Positions 11,036 through 20,954 of a stretch of DNA of 64,000 bases are shown here, in pieces. Position 1 is the stretch's first letter. Each line of letters starts with the position of its first letter. The DNA comes from Isoetes taiwanensis (taxonomy: Eukaryota; Streptophyta; Lycopodiopsida; Isoetales; Isoetaceae), in the NCBI GenBank assembly GCA_021234155.1, contig JAJEKV010000054.1:1118001-1182000 (forward strand). Reading direction: 5' to 3'. Made by a program: the position numbers and the translations under genes. The notes below the pieces were generated by a model. The model was not told the DNA's origin. It ran no database searches and saw only the letters and a list, made by a program, of their open reading frames with translations.

Positions 11036-11262
11036 CCATCAATAATTGTGAAATTTTCTTAAGTTTTGTGCTAAATGTTTCGTGTACCCATTATGCTAAG
11101 ATATATTTACCTTATCATGTAATCCTTATGTATTAATGACTATTAACTGTTTTGTCAATGTAAGGCTTTGTATGATTTCTTATAACTAAAGATAATTCAA
11201 TTGCAAGTAAAATTGATCAACATCTAACCCAAATAAAATGTATTGATGATCAATCCTTGCAG
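11036..11262 (+). other. AT-rich spacer, possible intron or 3' UTR
   Basis: Strongly AT-rich between two coding-like regions, with GTAAGG at about 11161 and TTGCAG at about 11257-11262 right before coding-like sequence resumes. This could be an intron joining the second frame to gag, or the end of one unit and the start of the next. Neither is proven. Confidence 0.3.
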
Positions 11263-12530
11263 CAAGGAACTCAAGTGCAGGATCTCAAGATCAGCACCGA
11301 CCACGCAATTGGGTACCAAGGAACTTGTTTGGCAGAGAACAGGAAGACTTTGAGCGGGATATGTCACCGTGAGGCAATCCAACGCAAGGTTGGTGCAGAT
11401 GAGGAACCGTGATGCAACACCTCATCAACCGGGCGACACCTCTCATGAATGCACAGAAGATGGTCCTCCACCTCCACCTTGTTTTCCCCTGGGTGGTGAC
11501 GAAGTCCCTCGGCCAGGAAGGGGAGGGCAAACCGGGGAACGCCGTGGATAGGAGAAGGAAGAGGAGAACCAGGAGTCCATCATCATCTAGCTCCAAATCA
11601 TCGATAGCTCTTCCAAAGTGAGGACAGCTCGGCTCACAACCGGGGCACACCTAAAGCAAGGAAAAGAGCAAGAAAGACGATGACTATCGTAAAAAAGGTG
11701 GATAGTGCTATGAGCAATGTATGGAAGACAAGAAAGTCGGGCCAGCCAGGGAAAGACAGTCATGCATGGAGGCTGAAGCATGGCTTGATGAAATGGAAGA
11801 ATTTGGCAACTCCTACGGTATGAAAGACAAGGACATAGGGAAAGTTGCTACAAACTAACCTTATTGGACCCGCAAGGATCCGGTGGAAGGGATATGCTAA
11901 GTCTAACAAGTCAAGAGGAACAATTGCAGTTTAAAACCTTCAAAGAAGGCTTTCCGTAAAGCACTATGTGCCAAGGTCTCATACTAGTAGACGTGATTCA
12001 AAGAGCTTTACAGTTGAATCGGGGTAGCTTATCGCTGGCTAAGTATACCAAAGAATTTATGAGGCTCAGTCGCATGTTCCCTGGAGTCTCGAGAGAGGCA
12101 AGCCGTGGATACTTACATTGAGGGGTTGAACAAAGAATATCAAGAGGCTTGTTAGAGCAATCAACCCAAGGTCAGGCCATGCAGCCGAAGATAAAGCTAT
12201 AAGTTTAGAAGAGGCACCAGCAACTCCAAAGCAGAGAAGCAATCAACCTTCGGGGTAAGAGTTCAGGCGATCGTGGACAATATCGGGGTAAATAATCAGC
12301 CAGCTACACCATCGTGGAGTCAGCAGCAAGGTAAGGGTCGAGCAAAGCTTTTGGGGACCGTAAGCCACGCTGAATGCATCGTGGGGCAAATAGCTTTTAA
12401 GCCGCCTCCCTAGACAGTCTGCCCAAGGAAAAGAGACAGAATGCATTGAGAAAAAGCTATGTTTCGTGTGCTTCCAGCCCGTGGCAATCAACACACGATT
12501 GTCCATTCGTCATGCAAAATTTTTGGCGTA
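11263..12530 (+). pseudogene. gag: gag (capsid-like region and zinc knuckle), frameshifted
   Basis: The retrotransposon gag core is visible at 12031-12140 as LSLAKYTKEFMRLSRMFPG, followed by YIEGLNKEYQ. This is the usual Y-x3-F...L...P...F-x-GL pattern of plant Ty3 gag. A zinc-knuckle start, LCFVCFQP, lies at about 12455-12480. Gag forms the virus-like particle and binds element RNA. Multiple small frame changes break the reading frame, so no single long ORF remains in this sequence. The upstream part (11263-11880) is charged and low in similarity to anything I know. Confidence 0.7.
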
Positions 12531-12639
12531 AACTCTTGGATTGGGACTCCCCAACGTAGTTTTATTTGCGGACGACGACCAGCCAGGAGGGCCGGGACTT
12601 CATAGATGGTGAGTGCCACATATGTGCAAACATTGAGAC

Positions 12640-13000
12640 AGTGATATAGAGAATCACCAATCGCATCGCCATGGACGGATCATAGATAGTAATCCTTATG
12701 TAGTCCTCATAGATACAGTAGCTCTCATAATTTTGCATCTCCTAGATTGGTCGCTCTAATGAAGAACAAGGTATTGAAGTCTAAGCCAAGGCCAAGAGGC
12801 TATGGCAAATGGCGCCATTCGACACTAAGGGGAGGAGGATCACCTTTGATATAGACCTTAGTGGGGCTAAGTGGCCGATGGGGAGCGTAAGTCATGGACA
12901 TCGGAAGATATGATCCGATAGTGGGGATGGAATTTTGAAGCCAGCCAAAGCCATGATTGATTAAGACCGAATGAAGTCACCATGACGGCACCGGACGGCA
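12640..13000 (+). pseudogene. Aspartic protease region of pol, frameshifted
   Basis: A VVLIDT motif at about 12693-12710 (retropepsin LIDTG/S-type active site) sits in the expected place between the gag knuckle and RT. The residues after it are displaced by an indel, and continuity returns with KNKVLKSKPRPRGYG at about 12760. The protease would cleave the gag-pol polyprotein. The call rests on position and one motif. Confidence 0.55.
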
Positions 13001-13189
13001 ACAAGTTGATAGTGAAAGGTAAGAAGCTAGATTCTCCTATGCAAAGGCATTTCTTTGAAGCAACTAAGGAAGAGTATAGAAAGGAATAAGGTGGATTACA
13101 TCTTGAGGATGGAATCAGCTTGAGCCGTGCAAGCGGGATGGAAGTGACCCAAAGGGAAATCGGTTGCCCGCCCGGCATAGCAAGGCTTA

Positions 13190-13990
13190 TTTCAGAGTTC
13201 AAGGATGTATTTCCAGATGAAATCCGGCGCACCGCCACCTTATAGGGGTGTGGAATGTGAGATCACATTGGCTCCGGATGTGAAGCCTACCAAGAAGGCG
13301 CCATATAGAATGAGCACCCCGCAATTGATTGAGCTCAAGAAGAAGCGCTTCGTGAATTGCTCGAGCTTGGATTTATAAGAGCAAGTGTGTCTCCTTTCTG
13401 AGCACCTATACTCTTTGTGAAGAAGAAAGATGGGAGCTTAAGAATGTGCATAGACTATCGCCACCTTAATAAGCGCATTTATAAAGAACAAGTATGCATT
13501 GCCAAGGGCGATGATCTAATGGACCAGTTACAAGGAGCAAAGGTATTCTCTAAAATTGATTTGAGGTCGATACCATCGATAAGAATAAACGAAGAGGATA
13601 TCCATAAGACCGCTTTAACGCTGTATGGTCATTTTGAGTTTACATAATGCCCTTTGACTATCGAATGCTCCAAAGAACGCTTATGCCTCATGAACGACAT
13701 CTTCGTGAGACTTCTTGGATGAGTTTGTTATTGTCTTCTTCGACGACATCCTAATCTACAAACAAGTCCCTTGAGGAGCATTGTCGATCTCGGGAAAGTG
13801 TTGGAGAAGTTGAGACGCCATCGGGTTGTATGGGAAGCTCTCTAAGTGCCACTTTGCAACAGTAGAAAGTGGAATATTTGGGGCATGTAGTAACGTCCGA
13901 GGGAATCTCCACAGATCCATCTAAGATTGAGGCAATAGTTGATTGGCCAGCTCCAAGGAATGTGGCGAAGTAAGAAGCTTTCGGGTTGGC
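13190..13990 (+). pseudogene. pol: Reverse transcriptase domain of the chromovirus
   Basis: Clear Ty3/gypsy RT. A frame at 13417-13647 gives [18 protein letters not shown], then [12 protein letters not shown]. The catalytic box reads FFDDILIY at 13735-13758, a variant of Y-x-D-D. The following thumb-side EYLGHVV-like and PSKIEAI-like motifs lie at 13870-13935. Several small shifts interrupt the frame, but no catalytic Asp is substituted. Confidence 0.9.
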
Positions 13991-14139
13991 GGATATTACG
14001 TAAAGTTCGTGAAGGACTTTGCTAAGTGGGCGCCCCTCCGGCTTTGACCTCACTAAGGCCAAGAAGATTAAGGATTGGGCTAGCCATTGGTTAGAGAAAG
14101 TCCAAGCTTCTTTTGAGAAGCTTAAAGAGGCCTTTAACA

Positions 14140-14545
14140 ACAAAGACACTGCTTGTTCTCCCGATCCGAGTAAAGATAAGTTGGTAGCAACAGATGCAAG
14201 CAAGATAGCAACAGGCAGCCTTGATGCAAGAAGGAAGGGTAGTCGCCACGACTCGAAGAAGATGAACGACGCCGAGCAACGCTTACCCAACCCATGATCG
14301 TGGAGCTGCTAGCCATTGTCGTGGCATTGAGGATATGGAGGCATTATCTGGCGGAAGGAAGTTTCAGCTTGGATACCGATCACCGAGCCTTCAAGATCTT
14401 TTTCACCCAGCCCACTCCTCAACTTAAGGCAAAGGAGGTGGATGGAGTTCCTTGAGGAGTATGATTTTGATATTATATATAAGCCCGGTAAGCTTAATGT
14501 TGTAGCGTATGCCCTCTCCAGAGACCATTTCGACAAGGACGATTG
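14140..14545 (+). pseudogene. pol: RNase H domain of the chromovirus
   Basis: DPSKDKLVATDASK (about 14160-14205) is the first catalytic-Asp motif. Downstream are RIWRHYLAEGSFSLDTDHRA (about 14328-14390), with the DTDH motif, and the tether EFLEEYDFDIIYKPGKLNVV (14445-14505). The frame changes at about 14300 and 14440. The enzyme removes the RNA strand during reverse transcription. Confidence 0.88.
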
Positions 14546-14699
14546 TAATGCGATTTCCACTCTTTCGAAAGTGAGTTTGGCAAGAAGATTGAGGAGTCCT
14601 TGCCAACAGATGTGGACTTCAAGGAGGTATGGGAAAGTCTTTCCAAGGAAGCCGTAACGTATAAGAAGCGGGAAGCCTTCAAGCATTATAAGAAGGAAG

Positions 14700-15790
14700 G
14701 CAACCTTGTTGTATCACAAGCATAAGTTATGTGTGCCCTAATCATCGTGGGTAAGGAAGCTAATTCTTCATGACACACATAACAGCCCAATAGCAGGCAT
14801 GCCGGCTTCATGAAGACCTATTTCAAGATTCAAGTAGCTACTTCGCCAGAATGAAGAGGCGATAGCTGCATATATTCGATTGCCGCTATGTCGTGACTCA
14901 AAGCGGAGCAACTTCGATTCCAGTGCTCTTGAGCCATTGGGGTGCCGAATGCAAAGTGGGAGGTCATAAGCATGGATTTCATCACAGGTCTCCCTAGAAC
15001 TCTTCGAGGCAAGGATGCATTGATGGTTGTCGAGATAAGTTATCTAAGATGGCACATTTTGTGCCTTGCAAGACTACCGGGACACCGCATTAGATAATCT
15101 TGCCAAGTTATTTGTAAGGGAGATTTTCGGACTCCATGGCATGCCTCGAGATAATATCCGATAGGGATTCCAAGTTTATGAGTGCCTTCCCGCGGGACCT
15201 CTTCAAAGACCATTCGACGGTAAGCTCTCCATGAGCACGGCATATCATCCCCAAACAGATGGCCGACGGAAAGGACGAATCGGATCATTGAAGACATGCT
15301 TCAAGCTATGTGTGGAATAAGCAAATCCAAGTGGGATGAGTACATCCACTTGGTGGAATTCGCCACAATAAAGCCAAAGCAGAGTCATCTCGGATGTCTC
15401 CTTTCATGGTAAATTACGGGGTACCGCTGCTTAACCCCCCGATACCGCACAATCCCGTGTCCAAGGTAGAAGTATCCCAAACAGATGTTAGGGGATATGC
15501 AAAGCAGCCTAGTGGAAGAAGTAAGGGGTTATTTATTGGCGAAGAAGTCGGCAGAAGAGTGTAGCCGACAAGCACGTGACCGTAAGAGAATTCAAGGTAG
15601 GCGATAGCGCCTGGTTGAAGATAAAGGTGAAGCAAGCCAAGTCTGCGGATTGGGAGTCGCAAGAAGCTTGCCCCTAGGTGGGCTGGTCCGCTCAAGATTT
15701 TGGAGAGTGGGCTCTCAAGCCTACAAGTTGGATCTTCCAGCCCATCTCAAGGTTCACAAGGTCTTCCACGTAAGTTTATTAAAAGGCACA
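14700..15790 (+). pseudogene. pol: Integrase of the chromovirus
   Basis: An N-terminal zinc-binding HDTHNSPIAG-type segment lies at about 14768-14815. The core begins with MDFITGLPR (about 14972). The second Asp motif is DRDSKFMS (about 15160-15183) and STAYHPQTDG (about 15232-15265) precedes the catalytic Glu region. The GPY/F-type segment RWAGPLKILE (about 15668-15700) is followed by AYKLDLPAHLKVHKVFHVSL (15719-15778). All canonical blocks are present in order, but the frame is broken several times. Confidence 0.88.
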
Positions 15791-15859
15791 ATCCTAACCC
15801 CGAGGAGGTTTTGGATACTCCAACCTTGTTGGAAATGACGGAGAGGAGCAAGTAGAAAT

Positions 15860-16010
15860 AGTGCCTGAATTGCTTCTTGATAAGTCATTCAAGAAGACTA
15901 GGAGGTCTCAGCCCTCAATATTTGGTTAAGTGGAAGCACTTACCCGTGGAAGATGCGACATGGGTATTGAAGCAAGATTTGGAGAAGCAATATCCGTAGT
16001 TTATGAAGCG
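15860..16010 (+). CDS. C-terminal chromodomain of the integrase
   Basis: After the GPY/F region, the frame at about 15925-16000 reads LVKWKHLPVEDATWV followed by LEKQYP. This is the chromodomain pattern (YLVKWKG..x..ATWE...L...YP). In chromoviruses this module binds modified histone H3 tails, or chromatin more broadly, and steers integration. The Glu usual after ATW is Val here, so methyl-lysine reading may be altered. It is of special interest because the same element also encodes an H3-like protein. Confidence 0.8.
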
Positions 16011-16147
16011 GTTTGATGGGCGAAGTCGCCTCCCACTTGGTCGACCCCGACTTGCCGTGGGTTAGCTAGTATGTTGTTAGTTAGCCTTAAGCCTGGGCGC
16101 ATGCATTCTAGTTACTAGGGTGCATGTGCCAGAACCTTGGATCGTGT

Positions 16148-16470
16148 GGGCGATGATGGGATACGCCTTTAGGGCATTCTCTAGGCCACACGCACCAAGA
16201 GGTGCGCATGACCATTAGGGTCATGTGAGTGAGGAATGAGGCATGGTGGGCGATGATGGGGCATCGATCGGATGATCTCTATGCCACGATGCGGGGTACG
16301 CACACCTGGCCGTAGGAGGGTCATGGTGAAGGTTAAAGTGATCATGCGCGATGATGGGATCGTGAGACGTTCCCTAGCTTCAAACCCGTGGGGCATGATG
16401 CACTAGGGGTACTCGGCACCGGGTAACCGAGTACAAGATAGCACTCGATCATGGGCGATGAGGGGAGCAT
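16148..16470 (+). repeat. Imperfect repeats of about 100 bases in the 3' non-coding part
   Basis: GGGCGATGATGGG at 16148-16160 recurs at 16248-16260. GCGATGATGGG follows at about 16347 and GGGCGATGAGGGG at about 16453. Spacing is about 100, 99 and 106 bases. Shared surrounding words include GGCATG, CATGA and CTAGG. The repeats lie between pol and the polypurine tract. Confidence 0.65.
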
Positions 16471-16552
16471 CTTAAATGATCCTTAAGCTCAAATCCGAAA
16501 GGGCCATGATCTTGGGCAATAGGACAACCTTGAGTCAGTAGTTCGGCTCAAG

Positions 16553-16908
16553 GAGGTAAGGGGGGTGGTCCCCTAAAACCACAAATTATTAACTAAACTA
16601 ACGTAATGTGCTCCTTTTGCAGGCAAGTAGAAGGTGGACTTCAACGAGGAGCGCATTACGAGAAGATAGGGGGAGCCATAATTTAGATTATGAACCCTAA
16701 TAACTCTTACAATAATGTTTTGAATTATCGTAAGAAATAACCGTGTTAAGGCTATATAATTTTGTATAAGTACAAATATAGCCTAAAATTTTGACTTGAA
16801 CTAATAAAAGTTGATTACTATAATAAACTAAAGGTTATGACATGTTGTTGCTTGTGCAGGCATAAGGTAGGTTCGTCACCTTAGCGCAATGCTGAGGACA
16901 ACATTGTC
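16553..16908 (+). other. Non-coding 3' stretch with splice-like signals
   Basis: GGAGGTAAGG at about 16553 and TTTTGCAGGC at about 16615 resemble a short intron. A second TTGTGCAGGC lies near 16853. No coding signal is visible between pol and the polypurine tract. Confidence 0.3.
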
Positions 16909-16923
16909 CTAAGGGGGGGAGAA
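16909..16923 (+). other. Polypurine tract of the chromovirus
   Basis: AAGGGGGGGAGAA directly precedes the right LTR start TGTGACGG at 16924. This is the plus-strand priming site in reverse transcription. Confidence 0.92.
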
Positions 16924-18572
16924 TGTGACGGTCCAGGGGAATATACGCCATAAATACGTATATTCCTGGATCCGTCACCATACAAGTCTATCTTCATAGC
17001 CTTGTATACCATAGATTGTGGCACTAGGGGGCATGGCTAAGATATTCTCATAACTTAGCCAACCATAGGTTAAGCCATTATCCACGTGGCCTTAACCTAT
17101 TGGGGCACCGCCACACAGGACTCACCCGATTGGTGCCACGTGGCATCCTAGGTGGACCTAACTCATATAGGCATAAACCCTAACCCTAGACCTCTTTCCA
17201 GCCCTAGCACCCAGAGACTCACCTACTCGTTCGAAACCCCGTTTCGAACATCGTTTGTTGTGGGCATAGGACTGTGCAAAGAGCCCCCCAGCAGGTAGAC
17301 TCGCTCTTGGAGTAGGAGCGGCATCTCGTGAGTCTGAGACCATGGAGGCACATGGATCCGGAGGGAGAGCTTCAGAGGAGCGGTATGTAGGATAGTAGTT
17401 GTGATAGTTCATCTGGAAATTAGCATTCCAGATATGCTAGTATTTTGTATCTAGAGTAGAGCCATCCTAGAACCCATATTCAACATCTTGAACCCTAATC
17501 AAGGAACCCTAACTATTAGTTAGATTTGTATGATTAGGTTAAGATGTTCTTCTTATGATTATTCTCATGATGTGATGAGTATGGATGTTGGTTGATCTTG
17601 TTTGCTCCTCTTGTATTGGGAAGGGGGGTAGAGACCTAGAGCCATATGTAGTATGCTCCTAGAGTAGACCCCTTAGTTCCTATTAGTTGCGGCCTGTGCA
17701 TAGGAGCCCACCCGGCTATTGAGGCTATGATATGACTCAGCACCATATAACGGGGCTAGAGGGAAAGCGGAGGGAGGATCCCTGCCGAGTGGGGGCTTCG
17801 GGGGATCCCATAGTGGGCTAGGCTTATGGTCGGTCACTTAGCGGGTGGGCGAGCATGGGTCCGGCACCTCCCAGGGCAATGGTGTCGCCGCTTCCTCGAG
17901 AGCTGCAAGTGTTGGCTTGGCTCTCGTTTTGGGGGGTTAAGTCGGGTACGGATCGTGTGTCGCCACGATTCTCTAGCCGCCCACGGAACCTCTAGACCCT
18001 GGGAAGGGGAGATGCAACCCTTCCTGCCTCATCGGACCAGGGAGATGCAACCTGGAGTAGTCCCGATGGGTGATGCCATGGGATTGCGTATCCGGAAGGC
18101 TAGAGTCATGCCAGAGCCTGACTTAGCCCATCTGCAAAATATGCACAGGAGGGGCGGATGGAGTGGTCAACCCTAGCCATTGTTCTATGCCAGCCCTCGC
18201 CATTGCCATGACTCGGTCTGCTCTATCTTGAGGCCTAGCCGGTCAGTCATCCTCCTTACGAGTCTGAGCCGGGGTAGGAGCTCTCATGTTTTATGGTTCG
18301 TGATTATCATCTTTGCCTTGGTTTATGAGTGATGCACTACCCTTCGAGGTAGTATTTGTATATGTTGATGCTAGTTCTGACGTGTTATCGCTTCCGCTGT
18401 TATAGGAGCCCATAGGGGAAGGGCGCGCAAGACACCTTCGTGTTCCCTTCCCGCACTAAGAGTCACCTCAGAGTGCGGGGTAGACGAAGGGCCCATGCGG
18501 TTGCTGAGCCGGATGGGGGATTTCCTGCCGAGTGTACGGCCGGGCGCCGTACGTTTAGCAGGGAGCGTCACA
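16924..18572 (+). repeat. Right (3') LTR of the chromovirus
   Basis: 1649 bases, TGTGACGG to GCGTCACA. It matches 5436-7071 exactly in AT-rich parts, with clustered indels in CG-rich parts. It is followed by the TTATA duplication at 18573-18577. Confidence 0.95.
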
Positions 18573-18728
18573 TTATACTAATTAATAATAATTAGCTAGG
18601 CAATTAGTTATTAATTACCTTAATTAGCTGATATTTTAACATAGCTAACTTAAACCCTTTTAGTTTAATCCCATGGTGACCTATCATGGTATTTATAGTT
18701 ATGTCGTATAAATACGTAGAACATCACA
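18573..18728 (-). mobile_element. Old reverse LTR (part 2), beyond the chromovirus
   Basis: This starts with the TTATA duplication (18573-18577). On the minus strand, the far end reads TGTGATGTTC and soon ATAAATACC and GGTCACCATG, spaced like TGTGACGGTCC, ATAAATACG and CGTCACCATA at the start of the young LTR. It would therefore be the 5' start of the LTR whose remainder lies at 4119-5435. Confidence 0.5.
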
Positions 18729-19187
18729 ATTGGGATGTATAAAAATTGGCACTCATCAATGGACCAACCTTAAATGGTGCATACTTTTGATTTGGTTGCA
18801 ATTAGACATTTTGATCCAAATGCCAAACAAACTTCCGTTGTCCAACGACTGCCATGCACAACACCATTTAAAGGCAATTTTTAGAAGCATCCTCGCCATA
18901 TTTATTCTGGCAAACTTATCAAGTGGACAGACATACCAATTCGGATAGCGTGTTGTCAAAAAGGAATAAGCATTGGATAATTGATGCTTGAGTCTGTAAT
19001 TCTTTGATTCATTGAATAGGTCTACCCATTTAGTTAGTTCCATTATAAAAAGTGTACTTACAGCAAAATGGAACCATTAACAAAAGTCTGAAATCAAAGC
19101 CCTGTCAGCATAAGCATGTGGAGCATTCTATTAGAATATACTAGGGAAAAGCAAGAGCACAAAAATACTTGGATAAATTTTAGATAC

Positions 19188-19374
19188 CTACCAAATCCCT
19201 GAGTCATTAATAAGCTTCCATGTTGGCCTTTCATACTGCTCAACTTTTTCAATGCTTTCCACGACCTCATTAGGGCCCTCTTCAAAACTTCTCATGCTAG
19301 TAAGTACATCAACAATTTCAGCAAATGCATCTGTCCTTGCTGGCCTGTTCAAAATTTTTACAAGCTTTCGATGT
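19188..19374 (-). CDS. Exon-like stretch, unrecognised
   Basis: On the minus strand the frame is open for about 60 residues with protein-like composition: KLVKILNRPARTDAFAEIV, then VDVLTSMRSFEEGPNEVV and YERPTWKLINDSGIW. It ends at TAG at 19188-19190, overlapping a donor-like GTAGGTATC. A splice junction rather than a true stop is therefore possible. No homologue comes to mind. It may be one exon of a host gene on the minus strand, possibly with the protein-like stretch near 19960-20060. Confidence 0.3.
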
Positions 19375-20461
19375 TTTTAAGAATGAAATGCATGAAGCCC
19401 CATATTGATGGATGACCCAAAAATTGCCAGACCCTAGAAATGTGCCTGAGTGCACAACCAGATATCAATTTTAGATTTGCGCTTGCATAAGACTAAGGAT
19501 ATGTAGTAACTACTTGAAGCATGGACTGGAGAAAATCTCCGTTGATATTTTAAATAAATACATTTGGCTAGAGAATTCTTCGCTATACATCCCAAAATGA
19601 AAGCAATGCCTCGTTAATTGGTTGCTACTTACTTCAAATCATGGAGTTTCTGAGAACATTAGAATGTATCATTAGGAGCTAGACGATGGAGTTACCTAGA
19701 ACATTAAGAAGTCTTATTCAGAACAAACTGGAAGATCAACAGCTATTATAGATGACTTCGGGAGGAGGATCCAAGACAATAATATAGAAGCAGAAAAGTT
19801 CTAGTTAATTGTGTGGAGAAATAAATAAATGAACTAGTCGATTTATTATTTAAGGTCTGCTTTATTTATCCTTCTCAGATGCTCGTATGATCTTTCATCT
19901 GAAACAAAATAGATACAAGAAATAAAGGGAAATATTTGAATTTTGCTACGAATATTGCCTGAATTGTAAAAATTCACAATCATTTGATCAAATAGCCTTT
20001 GCCATAACAGTATTTCTTCTATTAATTGATGCATATTAGGTCCCTCTAATTGTACCAGGAAACGACATAATAGCATGGAATATGTTCATGGATAAATATA
20101 CAGCCCAAGAAGACAAGTCTTCAAATTGCATTGCATGCAATAGATACATCTGATATAACATTTGCTTCATCTAATATAACATTTGCAAAGCAAAAAATGA
20201 CCGACAAACTCTAAAAAATACACTAGATAATATGATTTTCATGAGGACTCAGATCATGCATCCAAACTGCCGGTAGATAGGCTCTTTCATTCATTCATCT
20301 CAGCAGGTGTTTTACATTGGTTGAAAGTGGATGGCAGCATATCGCAGGCTACCCAAAAACTAATTATAAATTATTACAGCTATGCAGCTAAAAAAAATCC
20401 TCGATAGAGTTGTTAAAATAACAAAGTATGATGAGATGTTGGATGGTGTATCTGCTGAAGC

Positions 20462-20523
20462 CTTATCACTAGGATTAAAAAACCCCGCCCTTTTGGGTTT
20501 TCGAAAACAACCCTAGTGATAAG
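20462..20523. repeat. Short hairpin with CACTA-like ends
   Basis: CTTATCACTAGG (20462-20473) and CCTAGTGATAAG (20512-20523) are perfect 12-base inverted repeats around a 38-base loop containing TTTTCGAAAA. Inside the arms the ends read CACTAG...CTAGTG, like CACTA transposon termini. No 3-base direct duplication is seen, so it may be only a palindrome. Confidence 0.5.
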
Positions 20524-20710
20524 CCCTCGGCAAGGGGCTTGGACAATCATCAGACTACTACAACAGGTTTCAAAATATATGAATATCGACGAAGCCAGAC
20601 AGTATGTTAACTGAATCCCTGCACAACATAAACACTAAAACATATACATGAGATAAAAACCTCTAAAATAAAAAGGGCTGGTCATGCGTGCCATGCGAAA
20701 CAATAAACAT

Positions 20711-20891
<181 letters not shown>

Positions 20892-20954
20892 GAAATGAAA
20901 TGAAATGTTTATTAATCACGTCTGTGAGACCATCAGGTCTAGAAGACGTTCACA

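Larger units (their letters stand above)
5436..18572 (+). mobile_element. Ty3/gypsy chromovirus, 13.1 kb, carrying a histone H3-like frame
   Basis: A complete LTR retrotransposon, bounded by TTATA duplications and TG...CA LTRs of about 1.64 kb. Order: LTR, tRNA-Met primer site, H3-like frame, unrecognised second frame, gag with a CCHC-type knuckle, protease, reverse transcriptase, RNase H, integrase, chromodomain, about 900 bases of non-coding 3' sequence, polypurine tract, LTR. The RT-RH-IN order plus the chromodomain place it among chromoviruses. It is longer than the usual 5-9 kb because of 4 kb of extra sequence before gag. AT-rich parts of its two LTRs are identical, so insertion looks recent. 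Its frames nevertheless contain many small shifts, which may be sequencing artefacts. Confidence 0.93.
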
